From contig NZ_HE978634.1 of assembly GCF_000312045.1 (NCBI RefSeq), positions 2,102,098-2,166,097 on the forward strand: DNA of 64,000 bases. The letters are read 5' to 3'. Source of the DNA: Noviherbaspirillum massiliense JC206. Its GTDB lineage: Bacteria; Pseudomonadota; Gammaproteobacteria; Burkholderiales; Burkholderiaceae_D. The position numbers were made by a program, and so were the translations under genes. Below the pieces are notes generated by a model. That model was not told where the DNA came from. It saw only the letters and a program-made list of their open reading frames with translations, and did not search any database. Below, in pieces: positions 20,481-28,811 of the stretch (its first letter is position 1; each line of letters starts with the position of its first letter).

Positions 20481-21560
20481 TTACTTGCCGTTGATCATGA
20501 AGTTCTGCATTGGCGCTTCTGCCACCGAGAACCACTGGTTCTGGTCTTGGCGGAAGCGCTTCCAGGGCTCGTAGATCTTCTTGAACTTGGCATTCTTGGA
20601 TGCTTCCTCTTCCATCACTTCGGTCGCCGACTTGTAGCAGGCCTCCATGATTTCCCTGGAGAGGAAACGTAGCTTCGCGCCGTTCTTGATCAGGCGCGCC
20701 AGAGCTGCCGGATTCTTGGCATCGTATTCAGCCTGCATGGTCACATGCGCCTCGTAGGATGCAGCCTCAATCGCGTACTGGTATTCCTTCGGCAGTTTTT
20801 CCCACTCCTTGATGCCAACATAGAAGGACACCTGCAGGCTCGGCTCCCACCATCCCGGGGTGTAGTAGAACGGTGCGACCTTATTGAAGCCCAGCTTTTC
20901 ATCGTCATAAGGTCCGATCCATTCCGCCGCGTCGATCGTACCTTTCTCAAGCGCAGGATAGATATCGCCGCCGGCAATCTGCTGCGGCACCACGCCAAGG
21001 CGCTGGAGCACGCGGCCACCGAATGCGCTCACGCGCATTTTCAGGCCCTGCAGATCCTTGGCAGTCTTGATCTCCTTGCGGAACCAGCCGGCCATCTGGG
21101 TGCCGGTATTACCGCCCAAGAAATTGATGATGCCGTAATCCTTGTAAAACTCGCGGGTCAGCGCCTTGCCGCCGCCCTGCTCGAACCAGGCGGTCTGCTG
21201 GCGCGAGGTGAGCCCGAACGGCACTGCGCCGTCAAATGCGAAAGTCGGATCCTTGCCGAAATAATAGTAGGACGCGCTATGCCCGATCTCGACGGTGCCG
21301 GCCTGGACAGCATCCAATACCTGCAGCGCAGGGACGATTTCACCGCCGGCAAAGACACGGATGTTGAACTTGCCGCCAGTCAGTTGCGCGACGCGCTTGG
21401 AAAACACTTCCGCTGCGCCGTAAATCGTGTCCAGGGATTTGGGAAAGCTGGATGCCAGACGCCAGTTGATGGTGGGCAGGGTTTGGGCCAGTGCCGGCGC
21501 AGCGATCGCGCCAACCGATGCACCAACAGCCGCCTTCTTGAGAAATGAACGACGTTCCAC
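20481..21560 (-). CDS. dctP: TRAP transporter substrate-binding protein DctP, copy 2
   Basis: Second 359-residue Tat-exported binding protein (MERRSFLKKAAVGASVGA...APALAQ) aligned end to end with copy 1. I judge identity around 85 percent by eye. Differences cluster in the middle (residues ~165-245), where TAKDLQ, GRVLQRLG, AEWIGP and PSLQVS replace the copy-1 sequence. These include positions around the ligand cleft of TakP-like proteins, so ligand preference may differ. An RBS-like GGAGA precedes the start. It is divergent from dctA across 320 bases. Confidence 0.92.
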   Translation of the reverse strand: MERRSFLKKAAVGASVGAIAAPALAQTLPTINWRLASSFPKSLDTIYGAAEVFSKRVAQLTGGKFNIRVFAGGEIVPALQVLDAVQAGTVEIGHSASYYYFGKDPTFAFDGAVPFGLTSRQQTAWFEQGGGKALTREFYKDYGIINFLGGNTGTQMAGWFRKEIKTAKDLQGLKMRVSAFGGRVLQRLGVVPQQIAGGDIYPALEKGTIDAAEWIGPYDDEKLGFNKVAPFYYTPGWWEPSLQVSFYVGIKEWEKLPKEYQYAIEAASYEAHVTMQAEYDAKNPAALARLIKNGAKLRFLSREIMEACYKSATEVMEEEASKNAKFKKIYEPWKRFRQDQNQWFSVAEAPMQNFMINGK

Positions 21561-21880
21561 TTTGTCTCCTTGTTTTGTTACGGAAAATCGGTACTGCGGG
21601 CCTGTATGTTACCCCAATTTCTACTCTTTCTTGATATCTAATTTTTCAGCCGTTCATCGAAATGATGAGCGCAACCGCTCTTCTGCGCAGCCTTGTAGGA
21701 ACAAGTCCGTAGCATGCGCCGGCGGGGCTTCCTACTTCTCATTCCTGCATGGCCGGCGACCAGGCGGAACACACCTCACACCCTGTGGAAATTCCCGCGT
21801 CTTGGCATCAGTCCTGCTTGCTTTTTCAGGATGCGAAACCCCGCAAGGGGAACAGAAGGCCAAATGAAAGGAGACACGCC
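21561..21880. other. Divergent promoter region of dctP copy 2 and dctA
   Basis: 320 bases with no gene. An open frame reading into dctA from 21749 is not credible, because dctA has a good ribosome site at 21866-21873 and conserved N-terminus at 21881. A sigma-54-like element lies at 21803-21818. Confidence 0.7.
21803..21818 (+). promoter_or_regulatory. Candidate sigma-54 promoter of dctA
   Basis: TGGCAT-N5-CTGCT keeps the invariant GG-N10-GC spacing of RpoN promoters, although the -12 element departs from TTGC. Transcription would start near 21829, about 50 bases before the dctA ATG. C4-dicarboxylate carriers are classic RpoN/DctD targets. Confidence 0.35.
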
Positions 21881-23227
21881 ATGAAAGGGAAACCGCTTTA
21901 CAAATCTCTGTACTTTCAGGTGCTGACGGCCATCATCATCGGGGTTCTGCTCGGGCATTTCTATCCGGCGCTCGGTGCGGAAATGAAACCGCTGGGCGAC
22001 GGCTTCATCAAGCTGATCAAGATGATTATTGCGCCCGTCATTTTTTGCACGGTCGTGATTGGGATTGCCGGCATGGAAGACATGAAGAAGGTCGGCAAGA
22101 CCGGGGGCCTGGCCCTGCTCTATTTCGAAGTGGTGAGCACGATCTCGCTGATCGTCGGCCTGATCATAGTCAACCTGGTACAGCCCGGCGGCGGCATGAA
22201 TGTCGATCCGAAATCGCTCGACACGAAGAGCATCGCGGCCTATACCGGCCCGGGGAAAATGCAGTCGACCACTGAATTCCTGCTCAACATCATCCCGAGC
22301 AGCGTGGTGGATGCCTTTGCCAAGGGGGACATCCTCCAGGTCCTGCTGTTCTCGATCCTGTTCGGCTTTGCCCTGCATCGATTTGGGGGCCGCGGCACGT
22401 TGATGTTCGACTTCATCGAAAAGCTGTCGCATGTGCTGTTCGGCATCGTCGGCATCATCATGAAACTCGCACCGCTCGGCGCATTCGGCGCCATGGCATT
22501 CACCATCGGCAAATACGGGGTAGGCAGCCTGGTATCCCTGGGCAAGCTGATGGGCACCTTTTACCTGACCTGCCTGATCTTCATCTTCGGCGTGCTCGGC
22601 ATCATCGCCTTCCTGCACGGCTTCAGCATCTGGAAGTTCGTCAAATACATCAAGGAGGAATTGTTCATCGTGCTCGGCACTTCCTCATCCGAAGCGGCCC
22701 TGCCGCGCATGCTGGCCAAAATGGAGAATCTGGGCGTCAGGAAATCGGTCGTCGGCCTGGTCATTCCCACCGGGTATTCCTTCAACCTGGACGGCACCTC
22801 GATTTACCTCACCATGGCTGCGGTCTTCATTGCCCAGGCGACCAATACGCCCATGACCCTGACCCAGGAGCTGACCCTGCTCGCCGTGCTGATGCTGACA
22901 TCGAAGGGCGCCGCCGGCATCACCGGGAGCGGGTTCATCGTGCTGGCGGCCACCCTGTCCGCGGTCGGCGGCGTGCCGGTTGCCGGCCTTGCGCTCATCC
23001 TCGGCATCGACCGCTTCATGTCTGAAGCGCGGGCGCTGACCAACCTGATCGGCAACGGCGTGGCGACGATCGTGGTCGGCAAATGGACGGGCGATGTCGA
23101 CATGGAGCGGTTGCACGCGCACCTGAACAATGAAACGCCCGACGAAGCCGACGAGCCGGAAGAAGTGCTGGATCACAACGAAGCCCACATGCCCGAAGTC
23201 AAACCGGCTGCGCGCCAGGAAGCATGA
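21881..23227 (+). CDS. dctA: C4-dicarboxylate/proton symporter DctA
   Basis: Inner-membrane carrier for succinate, fumarate and malate (DAACS family), 448 residues from the ATG at 21881 behind an AAAGGAGA ribosome site. Seen: N-terminal [22 protein letters not shown], the serine-rich re-entrant loop [29 protein letters not shown], and [18 protein letters not shown], which together specify DctA rather than GltP. The last ~35 residues are acidic. No dctBD two-component genes are in the window. It is convergent with pmbA. Confidence 0.95.
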   Translation: MKGKPLYKSLYFQVLTAIIIGVLLGHFYPALGAEMKPLGDGFIKLIKMIIAPVIFCTVVIGIAGMEDMKKVGKTGGLALLYFEVVSTISLIVGLIIVNLVQPGGGMNVDPKSLDTKSIAAYTGPGKMQSTTEFLLNIIPSSVVDAFAKGDILQVLLFSILFGFALHRFGGRGTLMFDFIEKLSHVLFGIVGIIMKLAPLGAFGAMAFTIGKYGVGSLVSLGKLMGTFYLTCLIFIFGVLGIIAFLHGFSIWKFVKYIKEELFIVLGTSSSEAALPRMLAKMENLGVRKSVVGLVIPTGYSFNLDGTSIYLTMAAVFIAQATNTPMTLTQELTLLAVLMLTSKGAAGITGSGFIVLAATLSAVGGVPVAGLALILGIDRFMSEARALTNLIGNGVATIVVGKWTGDVDMERLHAHLNNETPDEADEPEEVLDHNEAHMPEVKPAARQEA

Positions 23228-23285
23228 AATCACAGCCCGGTACTGCCCGCCGACTTCAGGCGCCGGCTGAGTGCTTACGGCCTTG

Positions 23286-24650
23286 TCAATTGCCGGCGAT
23301 CGTCATGCTTTCGATCAGGATGGACCCGGTTTCCTTGGTACCACGAACCAGGGTATCGGTACCGACCGCAACCATCTGGCGGAACATGTCCTTCAGGGTG
23401 CCGGCAATGGTGATCTCTTCCACCGGATACTGGATCACGCCGTTTTCGACCCAGAAGCCGGAAGCGCCGCGCGAATAGTCGCCGGTCACGTAATTGACGC
23501 CCTGCCCCATCAGCTCGGTGACCAGCAGGCCGGTCCCCAGCTTTTTCATCATGGCCTCGAAGTCGTCCGTGGGCGCAGTCAAGGACGAGACCAGGAAGAG
23601 GTTATGCGAGCCGCCGGCATTGCCGGTCGTTTTCATGCCCAGCTTGCGCGCCGAATAGGTGGACAGGAAATAGCCCTGCACCACGCCATCCTTCACCACT
23701 TCGCGCCGGCTGGTCTTGACGCCTTCCTCGTCGAAGGGTGAAGAGCCAACGGCACCGATGATATGCGGGTCTTCGATGATCTGGATATGCGGCGCGAACA
23801 CGTCCTTGCCGAGGGAATCGAGCAGGAAAGTCGACTTGCGGTAAAGGGCCCCTCCGGATACGGCCTGGACGAACGAGCCGAGCAAACCTGCTGCCAGGGG
23901 CGCCTCGAACAGCACAGGACACTTGCGCGTCCCGAGCTTGCGCGCATTCAGACGAGCCAGCGCGCGCTCGGCTGCATAGCGCCCGATCGCTTCCGGCTGC
24001 GCCAGCTTTGCCGGGTCGCGCGCCGAGGAATACCAGTCGTCGCGCTGCATGTTGCCGCCCTTGCCAGCAATGGGCGCCACCGACACGGTATGACGGGAAT
24101 AGGGGTAGCCGCCGATGAAGCCGCAGCTGTTGGCCGACACGAATTGCGACTGCTGGGCATAGACGCTCGCGCCTTCGCTGTTGGTGATGCGCTTGTCGAC
24201 TGCGAAGGCGGCCGCCTCGGCACGCTGCGCAACGTCGACCGCTTCTTCGGTCGAAATCCGCCAAGGATAGCAGAGCTGCAGGTCGCGCGGCTGCATTTCC
24301 AGAGTGTCCGGATCGGGCAATCCCGCACAGTCGTCTTCCGCAGTGAAGCGCGCGATGTTATATGCCGCTTCCACCGTATCCCGCAAGGACTTCTCCGAAA
24401 AATCCGAGGTGCTGGCATTGCCGCGGCGGATGTGGCCTGACTTGCCGAGATAGACCGTAACTCCGATACCCTTGTCCTTGTTCTGTTCGATGGTTTCGAT
24501 CTTGCCCTTGCGCACGGTAACCGCAAGGCCATTGCCTTCACTGATTTCGACTGCGGCATCCGACGCGCCTTTTTCCTGTGCGAAACGAAGGACATCTCTT
24601 GCAAGCTGCCTCAACTGGTCCTGGGTATAGGTGAAAACGGAGTCGCTCAT
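23286..24650 (-). CDS. pmbA: Metalloprotease PmbA (TldE)
   Basis: Partner of TldD in a zinc-dependent protease that matures peptides such as microcins and degrades CcdA. The 454-residue length is typical. Seen: GNGLAVTVRKGKIETIEQNKDKGIGVTVYLG near the N-terminus, the central CPVLFEAPLAAGLLGSF, and C-terminal NYVTGDYSRGASGFWVENG. As in other PmbA proteins there is no HExxH motif; that lies in TldD, which is not in this window. It is divergent from darP across about 80 bases, a conserved pairing. Confidence 0.95.
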   Translation of the reverse strand: MSDSVFTYTQDQLRQLARDVLRFAQEKGASDAAVEISEGNGLAVTVRKGKIETIEQNKDKGIGVTVYLGKSGHIRRGNASTSDFSEKSLRDTVEAAYNIARFTAEDDCAGLPDPDTLEMQPRDLQLCYPWRISTEEAVDVAQRAEAAAFAVDKRITNSEGASVYAQQSQFVSANSCGFIGGYPYSRHTVSVAPIAGKGGNMQRDDWYSSARDPAKLAQPEAIGRYAAERALARLNARKLGTRKCPVLFEAPLAAGLLGSFVQAVSGGALYRKSTFLLDSLGKDVFAPHIQIIEDPHIIGAVGSSPFDEEGVKTSRREVVKDGVVQGYFLSTYSARKLGMKTTGNAGGSHNLFLVSSLTAPTDDFEAMMKKLGTGLLVTELMGQGVNYVTGDYSRGASGFWVENGVIQYPVEEITIAGTLKDMFRQMVAVGTDTLVRGTKETGSILIESMTIAGN

Positions 24651-24733
24651 GGTCTTGTTTTTTTCGCAGTGGATTTAAAACAGTTATCATAGCAGTCGTT
24701 TACAGAACGGCCTTGCGCCACATTGCTTTTACC

Positions 24734-25321
24734 ATGCCGAACTCCAATCGAGGCTCGGTCGGTTTCCGCTCCAACGAGTTTGAACAGGAATACGACCGCC
24801 CTTCCAAATCCCAGTTGAAACGCGAAATGACCGCCCTGCAAGAGCTGGGCGAAGAACTGGTCAATCAGCCCAAGGATCGCGTCATGCGCGTGCCCATGCC
24901 GGAAGATGTGCGCGAAGTCATTCTCGAATGCCAGCGCATCAAGGACCATGAAGGCCGACGCCGCCAGTTGCAGTATGTCGGCAGGAAGATGCGTACGCTG
25001 GAACCCGAGGAAGTCGCGGCCATCCAGAAAGTGCTGGACGGCTGGAAAGGCCAATCCAGGGCGGATACGGCGGCATTGCATGCGCTTGAACGGCGTCGCG
25101 ACAAGCTGCTGGCGGATGACAAGGCCCTGACCGACCTGATGGCCCAGCATCCGGAACTCGATGTCCAGCAATTGCGAACCCTGATACGCAACGCGCGCAA
25201 GGAACAAGCCGAGAACAAGCCGCCCAAGGCTTATCGCGAAATCTTCCAGATCCTGAAGGAATTGCAATCCTCTTCCGCGAAGCAGACGAACGAGCAAGAT
25301 GACCAAGAAAACGAAGAATGA
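24734..25321 (+). CDS. darP: Ribosome biogenesis factor DarP (YjgA, DUF615)
   Basis: Small basic-acidic helical protein (195 residues) that binds late 50S assembly intermediates; the E. coli homologue promotes peptidyl-transferase-centre maturation. Seen: FEQEYDRPSKSQLKREMTALQELGEELV, the family-typical RRQLQYVGRKMRTLEPEEV, and a charged C-terminus. I start at the ATG at 24734 (M-P-N-S-N-R) rather than at the TTG at 24713. Its end overlaps mog by 23 bases. Confidence 0.93.
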   Translation: MPNSNRGSVGFRSNEFEQEYDRPSKSQLKREMTALQELGEELVNQPKDRVMRVPMPEDVREVILECQRIKDHEGRRRQLQYVGRKMRTLEPEEVAAIQKVLDGWKGQSRADTAALHALERRRDKLLADDKALTDLMAQHPELDVQQLRTLIRNARKEQAENKPPKAYREIFQILKELQSSSAKQTNEQDDQENEE

Positions 25322-25916
25322 TCCCGATGAAGTGCTGATTGGCCTGGTGTCGATTTCCGACCGCGCCTCCAGCGGCACCTATGAGGACCAGGGCATCCCC
25401 GCTCTGCGCGATTGGTTTTCCGCCGCACTCGCCAGCCCGTGGCAAATGGAAACCCGGCTGATTCCGGATGAGCGTTCCCTGATTGAAAAGACTTTGATCG
25501 AACTGGTCGACGACCTCGGCTGCGACCTGGTGCTCACGACTGGCGGCACCGGCCCGGCCCGGCGCGATGTAACACCGGAAGCCACACTTGCGGTCGCCAC
25601 CAAGGAAATGCCGGGCTTCGGCGAACAGATGCGGCAGATCAGCCTTAGATTCGTACCGACTGCCATCCTGTCGCGGCAAGTGGCGGTTATTCGCGAAACG
25701 CCGGACCATGCGGCGCTCATCATGAACCTGCCGGGACAGCCGAAGTCGATCAAGGAAACGCTGGAAGGCTTGAAAGACGCGGACGGCAAGCAGATCGTAC
25801 CCGGCATCTTCGCCGCCGTGCCCTACTGCATCGACCTGATCGGCGGACCGTATATCGAAACCCATGAAAGCATCTGCAAGGCATTCCGGCCGAAGTCGGC
25901 GATCCGGCAGCGCTGA
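25299..25916 (+). CDS. mog: Molybdopterin adenylyltransferase Mog
   Basis: Activates molybdopterin with ATP before metal insertion by MoeA, giving molybdenum or tungsten cofactor. The 205-residue product carries the MoCF-binding fold: GLVSISDRASSGTYEDQGIPAL, the TTGGTGPARRDVTPEAT loop, and the ALIMNLPGQPKSIKETL segment. Its cofactor would be required by the formate dehydrogenase encoded further along the window. It overlaps darP by 23 bases, so translation of the two is probably coupled. Confidence 0.94.
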   Translation: MTKKTKNDPDEVLIGLVSISDRASSGTYEDQGIPALRDWFSAALASPWQMETRLIPDERSLIEKTLIELVDDLGCDLVLTTGGTGPARRDVTPEATLAVATKEMPGFGEQMRQISLRFVPTAILSRQVAVIRETPDHAALIMNLPGQPKSIKETLEGLKDADGKQIVPGIFAAVPYCIDLIGGPYIETHESICKAFRPKSAIRQR

Positions 25917-26027
25917 TCCAGCCTGAACATCTGGCCGACCGCACTGAGCCGGGCGGCCTGGCATGTAAGCGGGACCATTTTCCACACTGCCTCTTTTGAT
26001 TACCGCAAGATCCGCTCCATACAGAAC

Positions 26028-26696
26028 ATGACAGACCTGCTTGACTCCATCCAGATAGAAACCGCGCCGAATCCCACCGTCTCCGTGATCTGGCTGCATG
26101 GCCTCGGTGCCGACGGCAATGATTTCGTGCCGATCGTGCATGAGCTCGACCTGAGCGGCTGCCCGCCGATCCGTTTCGTCTTCCCGCATGCACCGACGAT
26201 GCCGGTGACTGTCAACAATGGCTACGTCATGCGCGCCTGGTACGACATTCTCGGAACCGACCTCGCCCGGCGCGAGGATGAAGCCGGCCTGCGCAAATCG
26301 CAGACCCTGGTGGAGCAGTTGATTGCCCGGGAAAAGGCGCGTGGCATTGCTTCGAATCGAATCATCCTCGCGGGCTTTTCGCAGGGTTGCGCAATGACGC
26401 TGCAGACTGGCCTGCGCCATCCGGAAAAACTCGCCGGCCTGCTCTGCCTGTCCGGCTACCTGCCTATCCATACGACGGTCGAAGCGGAACGCCATGCGGC
26501 CAACCATGACACGCCGATTTTCCTCGCGCACGGCCGCAGTGATCCGGTGATTCCGATCGACCGCGCGGAAAAGTCCCGCGACATGCTGAAGAAGCTTGGC
26601 TACCGGGTCGAGTGGCATGAATACATGATGCCGCACTCGGTATGCATGGAAGAGCTGGATGACATCAGCCGCTGGCTGAAGCAGATCCTGGCTTGA
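26028..26696 (+). CDS. Carboxylesterase / lysophospholipase-type alpha/beta hydrolase
   Basis: Cytoplasmic serine hydrolase of 222 residues in the phospholipase/carboxylesterase family (related to YpfH and Pseudomonas EstB). Seen: oxyanion segment WLHGLGADGNDFVP at 22-35 and nucleophile Ser118 in GFSQG. Asp172 in HGRSDPVIP and His203 in MPHSV complete the triad. The natural substrate is unknown. The gene is preceded by 111 bases after mog and followed by a long hairpin that also serves purU from the other side. Confidence 0.92.
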   Translation: MTDLLDSIQIETAPNPTVSVIWLHGLGADGNDFVPIVHELDLSGCPPIRFVFPHAPTMPVTVNNGYVMRAWYDILGTDLARREDEAGLRKSQTLVEQLIAREKARGIASNRIILAGFSQGCAMTLQTGLRHPEKLAGLLCLSGYLPIHTTVEAERHAANHDTPIFLAHGRSDPVIPIDRAEKSRDMLKKLGYRVEWHEYMMPHSVCMEELDDISRWLKQILA

Positions 26697-26701
26697 GGGA
26701 C

Positions 26702-26736
26702 GTCCTGCAACGGCCGGCACGCGGCCGTTGCAGGAC
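26702..26736. terminator. Perfect 15-bp hairpin between convergent genes
   Basis: GTCCTGCAACGGCCG (26702-26716) pairs exactly with 26722-26736 around a 5-base loop, starting six bases after the esterase stop. It lacks a T-run on either strand and probably acts as a bidirectional, U-poor terminator or RNA 3-prime end stabiliser. Confidence 0.65.
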
Positions 26737-26791
26737 ACTCCGATACGTCAAAGCGCCTTCTGCCCGCCGGGCAGAACGGCCGCAAACTTCC

Positions 26792-27658
26792 TTACTTGAA
26801 CACCACCGTCCGATGGCCGTTCAAGAGAATCCGGTGCTCGACGAACCATTTGACGGCACGGGCCAGTACCACGCATTCGACATCGCGTCCGATCGCGGTC
26901 AGAGTGTCCGGGTCCATTGAATGGTCGACCCGCTCCACATCCTGCTCGATGATCGGCCCTTCATCCAGGTCGCTGGTGACGAAGTGCGCCGTGGCGCCGA
27001 TCAGCTTGACGCCGCGCTCATGCGCCTGATAGTAGGGCTTCGCGCCCTTGAAGCTGGGCAGGAAGGAGTGATGGATATTGATGGCGCGGCCGGCCAATGC
27101 CTTGCACATCGCCGGTGACAGAATCTGCATGTATCGCGCCAGCACCACAAGGTCGATATTGTTCGTCTTGACGATTTCGAGCACCCGCTCTTCCTGCGCC
27201 TGCTTGGCTTCCGGTGACGCCCCGGCTGCCAGCGGCAGATGATGGAAAGGAATGTTGTAGCTTGCCGCCAGCTGGTAGAAATCCATGTGATTCGACACGA
27301 TGGCCGGAATCTCCACCGGCAGCAGTCCGCTTCGGTAACGGAACAGCAAGTCGTTCAGGCAGTGGCCGATCTTCGATACCATCAACATGACGCGCGGCTT
27401 CTTGTGCGCATCATGCAATTGCCAGTTCATCCGCATCGCGCCGGCCACCTCGGCAAAATCCTTGCGCAAGGCCGCATCGCTTACTGAAGAATCTTCCGCG
27501 GCAAAATGCACCCGCATGAAAAACAATTGCGACTGGGCGTCGCCAAACTGTGCCGAGTCGATAATGTTGCAGCCATGTTCGGCCAGGAAGCCGGATACGC
27601 GATGAACGATGCCACGCTGGTCGGGGCAGGACAGTGTGAGGATAAATTCGGGATACAT
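26792..27658 (-). CDS. purU: Formyltetrahydrofolate deformylase
   Basis: Hydrolyses 10-formyl-THF to THF and formate, balancing one-carbon pools and supplying formate. I start at the ATG at 27658 (M-Y-P-E-F-I-L-T-L-S-C), giving 288 residues, the family length. Residues ~5-85 are the ACT domain (SCPDQRGIVHRVSGFLAEHGCNI). The rest is the formyltransferase fold, with IPAIVSNHMDF, NIHHSFLPSFKGAKPY and GATAHFVTSDLDEGPIIEQ carrying the catalytic Asn, His and Asp. Its product formate is the substrate of the dehydrogenase encoded about 8 kb away. Confidence 0.96.
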   Translation of the reverse strand: MYPEFILTLSCPDQRGIVHRVSGFLAEHGCNIIDSAQFGDAQSQLFFMRVHFAAEDSSVSDAALRKDFAEVAGAMRMNWQLHDAHKKPRVMLMVSKIGHCLNDLLFRYRSGLLPVEIPAIVSNHMDFYQLAASYNIPFHHLPLAAGASPEAKQAQEERVLEIVKTNNIDLVVLARYMQILSPAMCKALAGRAINIHHSFLPSFKGAKPYYQAHERGVKLIGATAHFVTSDLDEGPIIEQDVERVDHSMDPDTLTAIGRDVECVVLARAVKWFVEHRILLNGHRTVVFK

Positions 27659-27739
27659 GATGTAGGTTATTCGGTGACAGGGCTTGGCAGGGCAGCAAGC
27701 CAAAGGCCGCTATTTTCGCACGCTTGCGCTTCGCAAACA

Positions 27740-27775
27740 AAAACCCGGAAACGCCCAAGGACGCTTCCGGGTTTT
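27740..27775 (-). terminator. Rho-independent terminator of the bactofilin gene
   Basis: AAAACCCGGAA (27740-27750) pairs with TTCCGGGTTTT (27765-27775), an 11-bp stem whose inner bases extend partly. On the minus strand it lies about 90 bases past the bactofilin stop and ends in a T-rich arm. Confidence 0.75.
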
Positions 27776-27865
27776 GCATGGCTTCCCGATGGGCAGCCGT
27801 CGCCTTCCGAGATGGCCTCGCCGGCTTGCATCCGCCGGCGAACCTATAGGAATGGCAGGGGCGGA

Positions 27866-28405
27866 TTAACCGACTTTCGCGACGGTCAGGCCTTTGGTTG
27901 CGGCAGCTGCCGTGCCAACCTGGATATCGCCGGACAACTGGCCACCTTCTTCAATAACTACCTTGCCATAGCGCACTTTGCCGGTAACCTTGCCGGTGGA
28001 ATGAATCACCAGCTTCTGGCGTACGGTCAGGTCGCCTTCGAAATCACCACGGATTTCGGCGATGTCGATTTCAGCGGAACCCTTGAATGCGCCGTTCTGG
28101 GCGATCTGGATCACGCGGGAATCGATGGTCGCTTCGACGCGGCCTTCGACGACCAGGGTGTCGCAGTCGGTGATTTCAACGCCCTTGAGCTTGATGTTCG
28201 GCCCGACGATCAGCTTGCTGCCGCCTTCGTTGGCAGTCGCTACAGGAGTGTCGGTGCTGGGCGCATTTACCGGGCTGCCCAGAGGCGAAGCCGGCTTCGA
28301 AATGCCCGATGCGCCGCTCGAAGCGAAGCCGCCGGCATTATTGTTAAGAGAAGAATTTGGCGTATTGGCGTCGCGCTTGCCAAAAAGCGAATCGGATCGA
28401 AGCAT
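27866..28405 (-). CDS. Bactofilin (polymer-forming cytoskeletal protein)
   Basis: Self-assembling beta-helical cytoskeletal protein of 179 residues (DUF583). A disordered Pro/Ser/Asn-rich N-terminal tail of ~60 residues precedes repeating hydrophobic strands: KLIVGPNIKLKGVEITDCDTLVVEGRVEATIDSRVIQ, GAFKGSAEIDIAEIRGDFEGDLTVRQKLVIHSTGKVTGKVRYG, then the closing GGQLSGDI. Bactofilins scaffold wall-modifying or polar proteins. Their usual partner, an M23 peptidase, is absent here. It stands alone with its own terminator. Confidence 0.93.
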   Translation of the reverse strand: MLRSDSLFGKRDANTPNSSLNNNAGGFASSGASGISKPASPLGSPVNAPSTDTPVATANEGGSKLIVGPNIKLKGVEITDCDTLVVEGRVEATIDSRVIQIAQNGAFKGSAEIDIAEIRGDFEGDLTVRQKLVIHSTGKVTGKVRYGKVVIEEGGQLSGDIQVGTAAAATKGLTVAKVG

Positions 28406-28811
28406 GTGATCTCCTGAAGTAAATACGTGACGAGAAGTTTTTCAATGAATAGGAACGCTTTCAGCTTTCTCCTGTTCGCGGGCGTCTGCATCGTATGCCA
28501 CACCCGCATTTCAGGACACGCGATCCCCATCCCTTGAACCGCGGCAATTTACGGCTCCAGCATTGGTCTGCTTGCCTGATGGAAAGTTCCGTCGCTGTTA
28601 CACTTTTTAATAATTTAATAAAAAAAGAACGACCGTTCCAATTCCGGTATAGTGAGCACCTGTTTCAAGAAAGGCATCTGAAGCATCCGCTTCGGGCCTG
28701 CCCGAACATGCGCGTGCCAAGCTGGCCAACGATGGCTGCAATCCGGATTTCTCGTTTGTCCAGGCTGTCGCAATCGAGCGCACCCCGACATCACCCCTGA
28801 ATGGAGCAAGC
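28406..28811. other. Intergenic region upstream of the MDR reductase
   Basis: 406 bases without a supported gene. The middle is strongly AT-rich (around 28600-28626) and is followed by GAACGACCGTTC at 28627-28638, an imperfect palindrome (10 of 12 positions), and by TATAGT at 28648-28653, a possible -10 box for the reductase gene. The rest shows nothing I can name. Confidence 0.6.

Noticed and set aside
21749-21880. Upstream extension of the dctA frame
   Set aside because: Not conserved in the family; a clear AAAGGAGA site precedes the ATG at 21881.
24939-26738. 599-codon open frame opposite darP, mog and the esterase gene
   Set aside because: It spans three well-supported genes and their gap; its translation is His/Arg-rich without known motifs, as expected for an antisense shadow.
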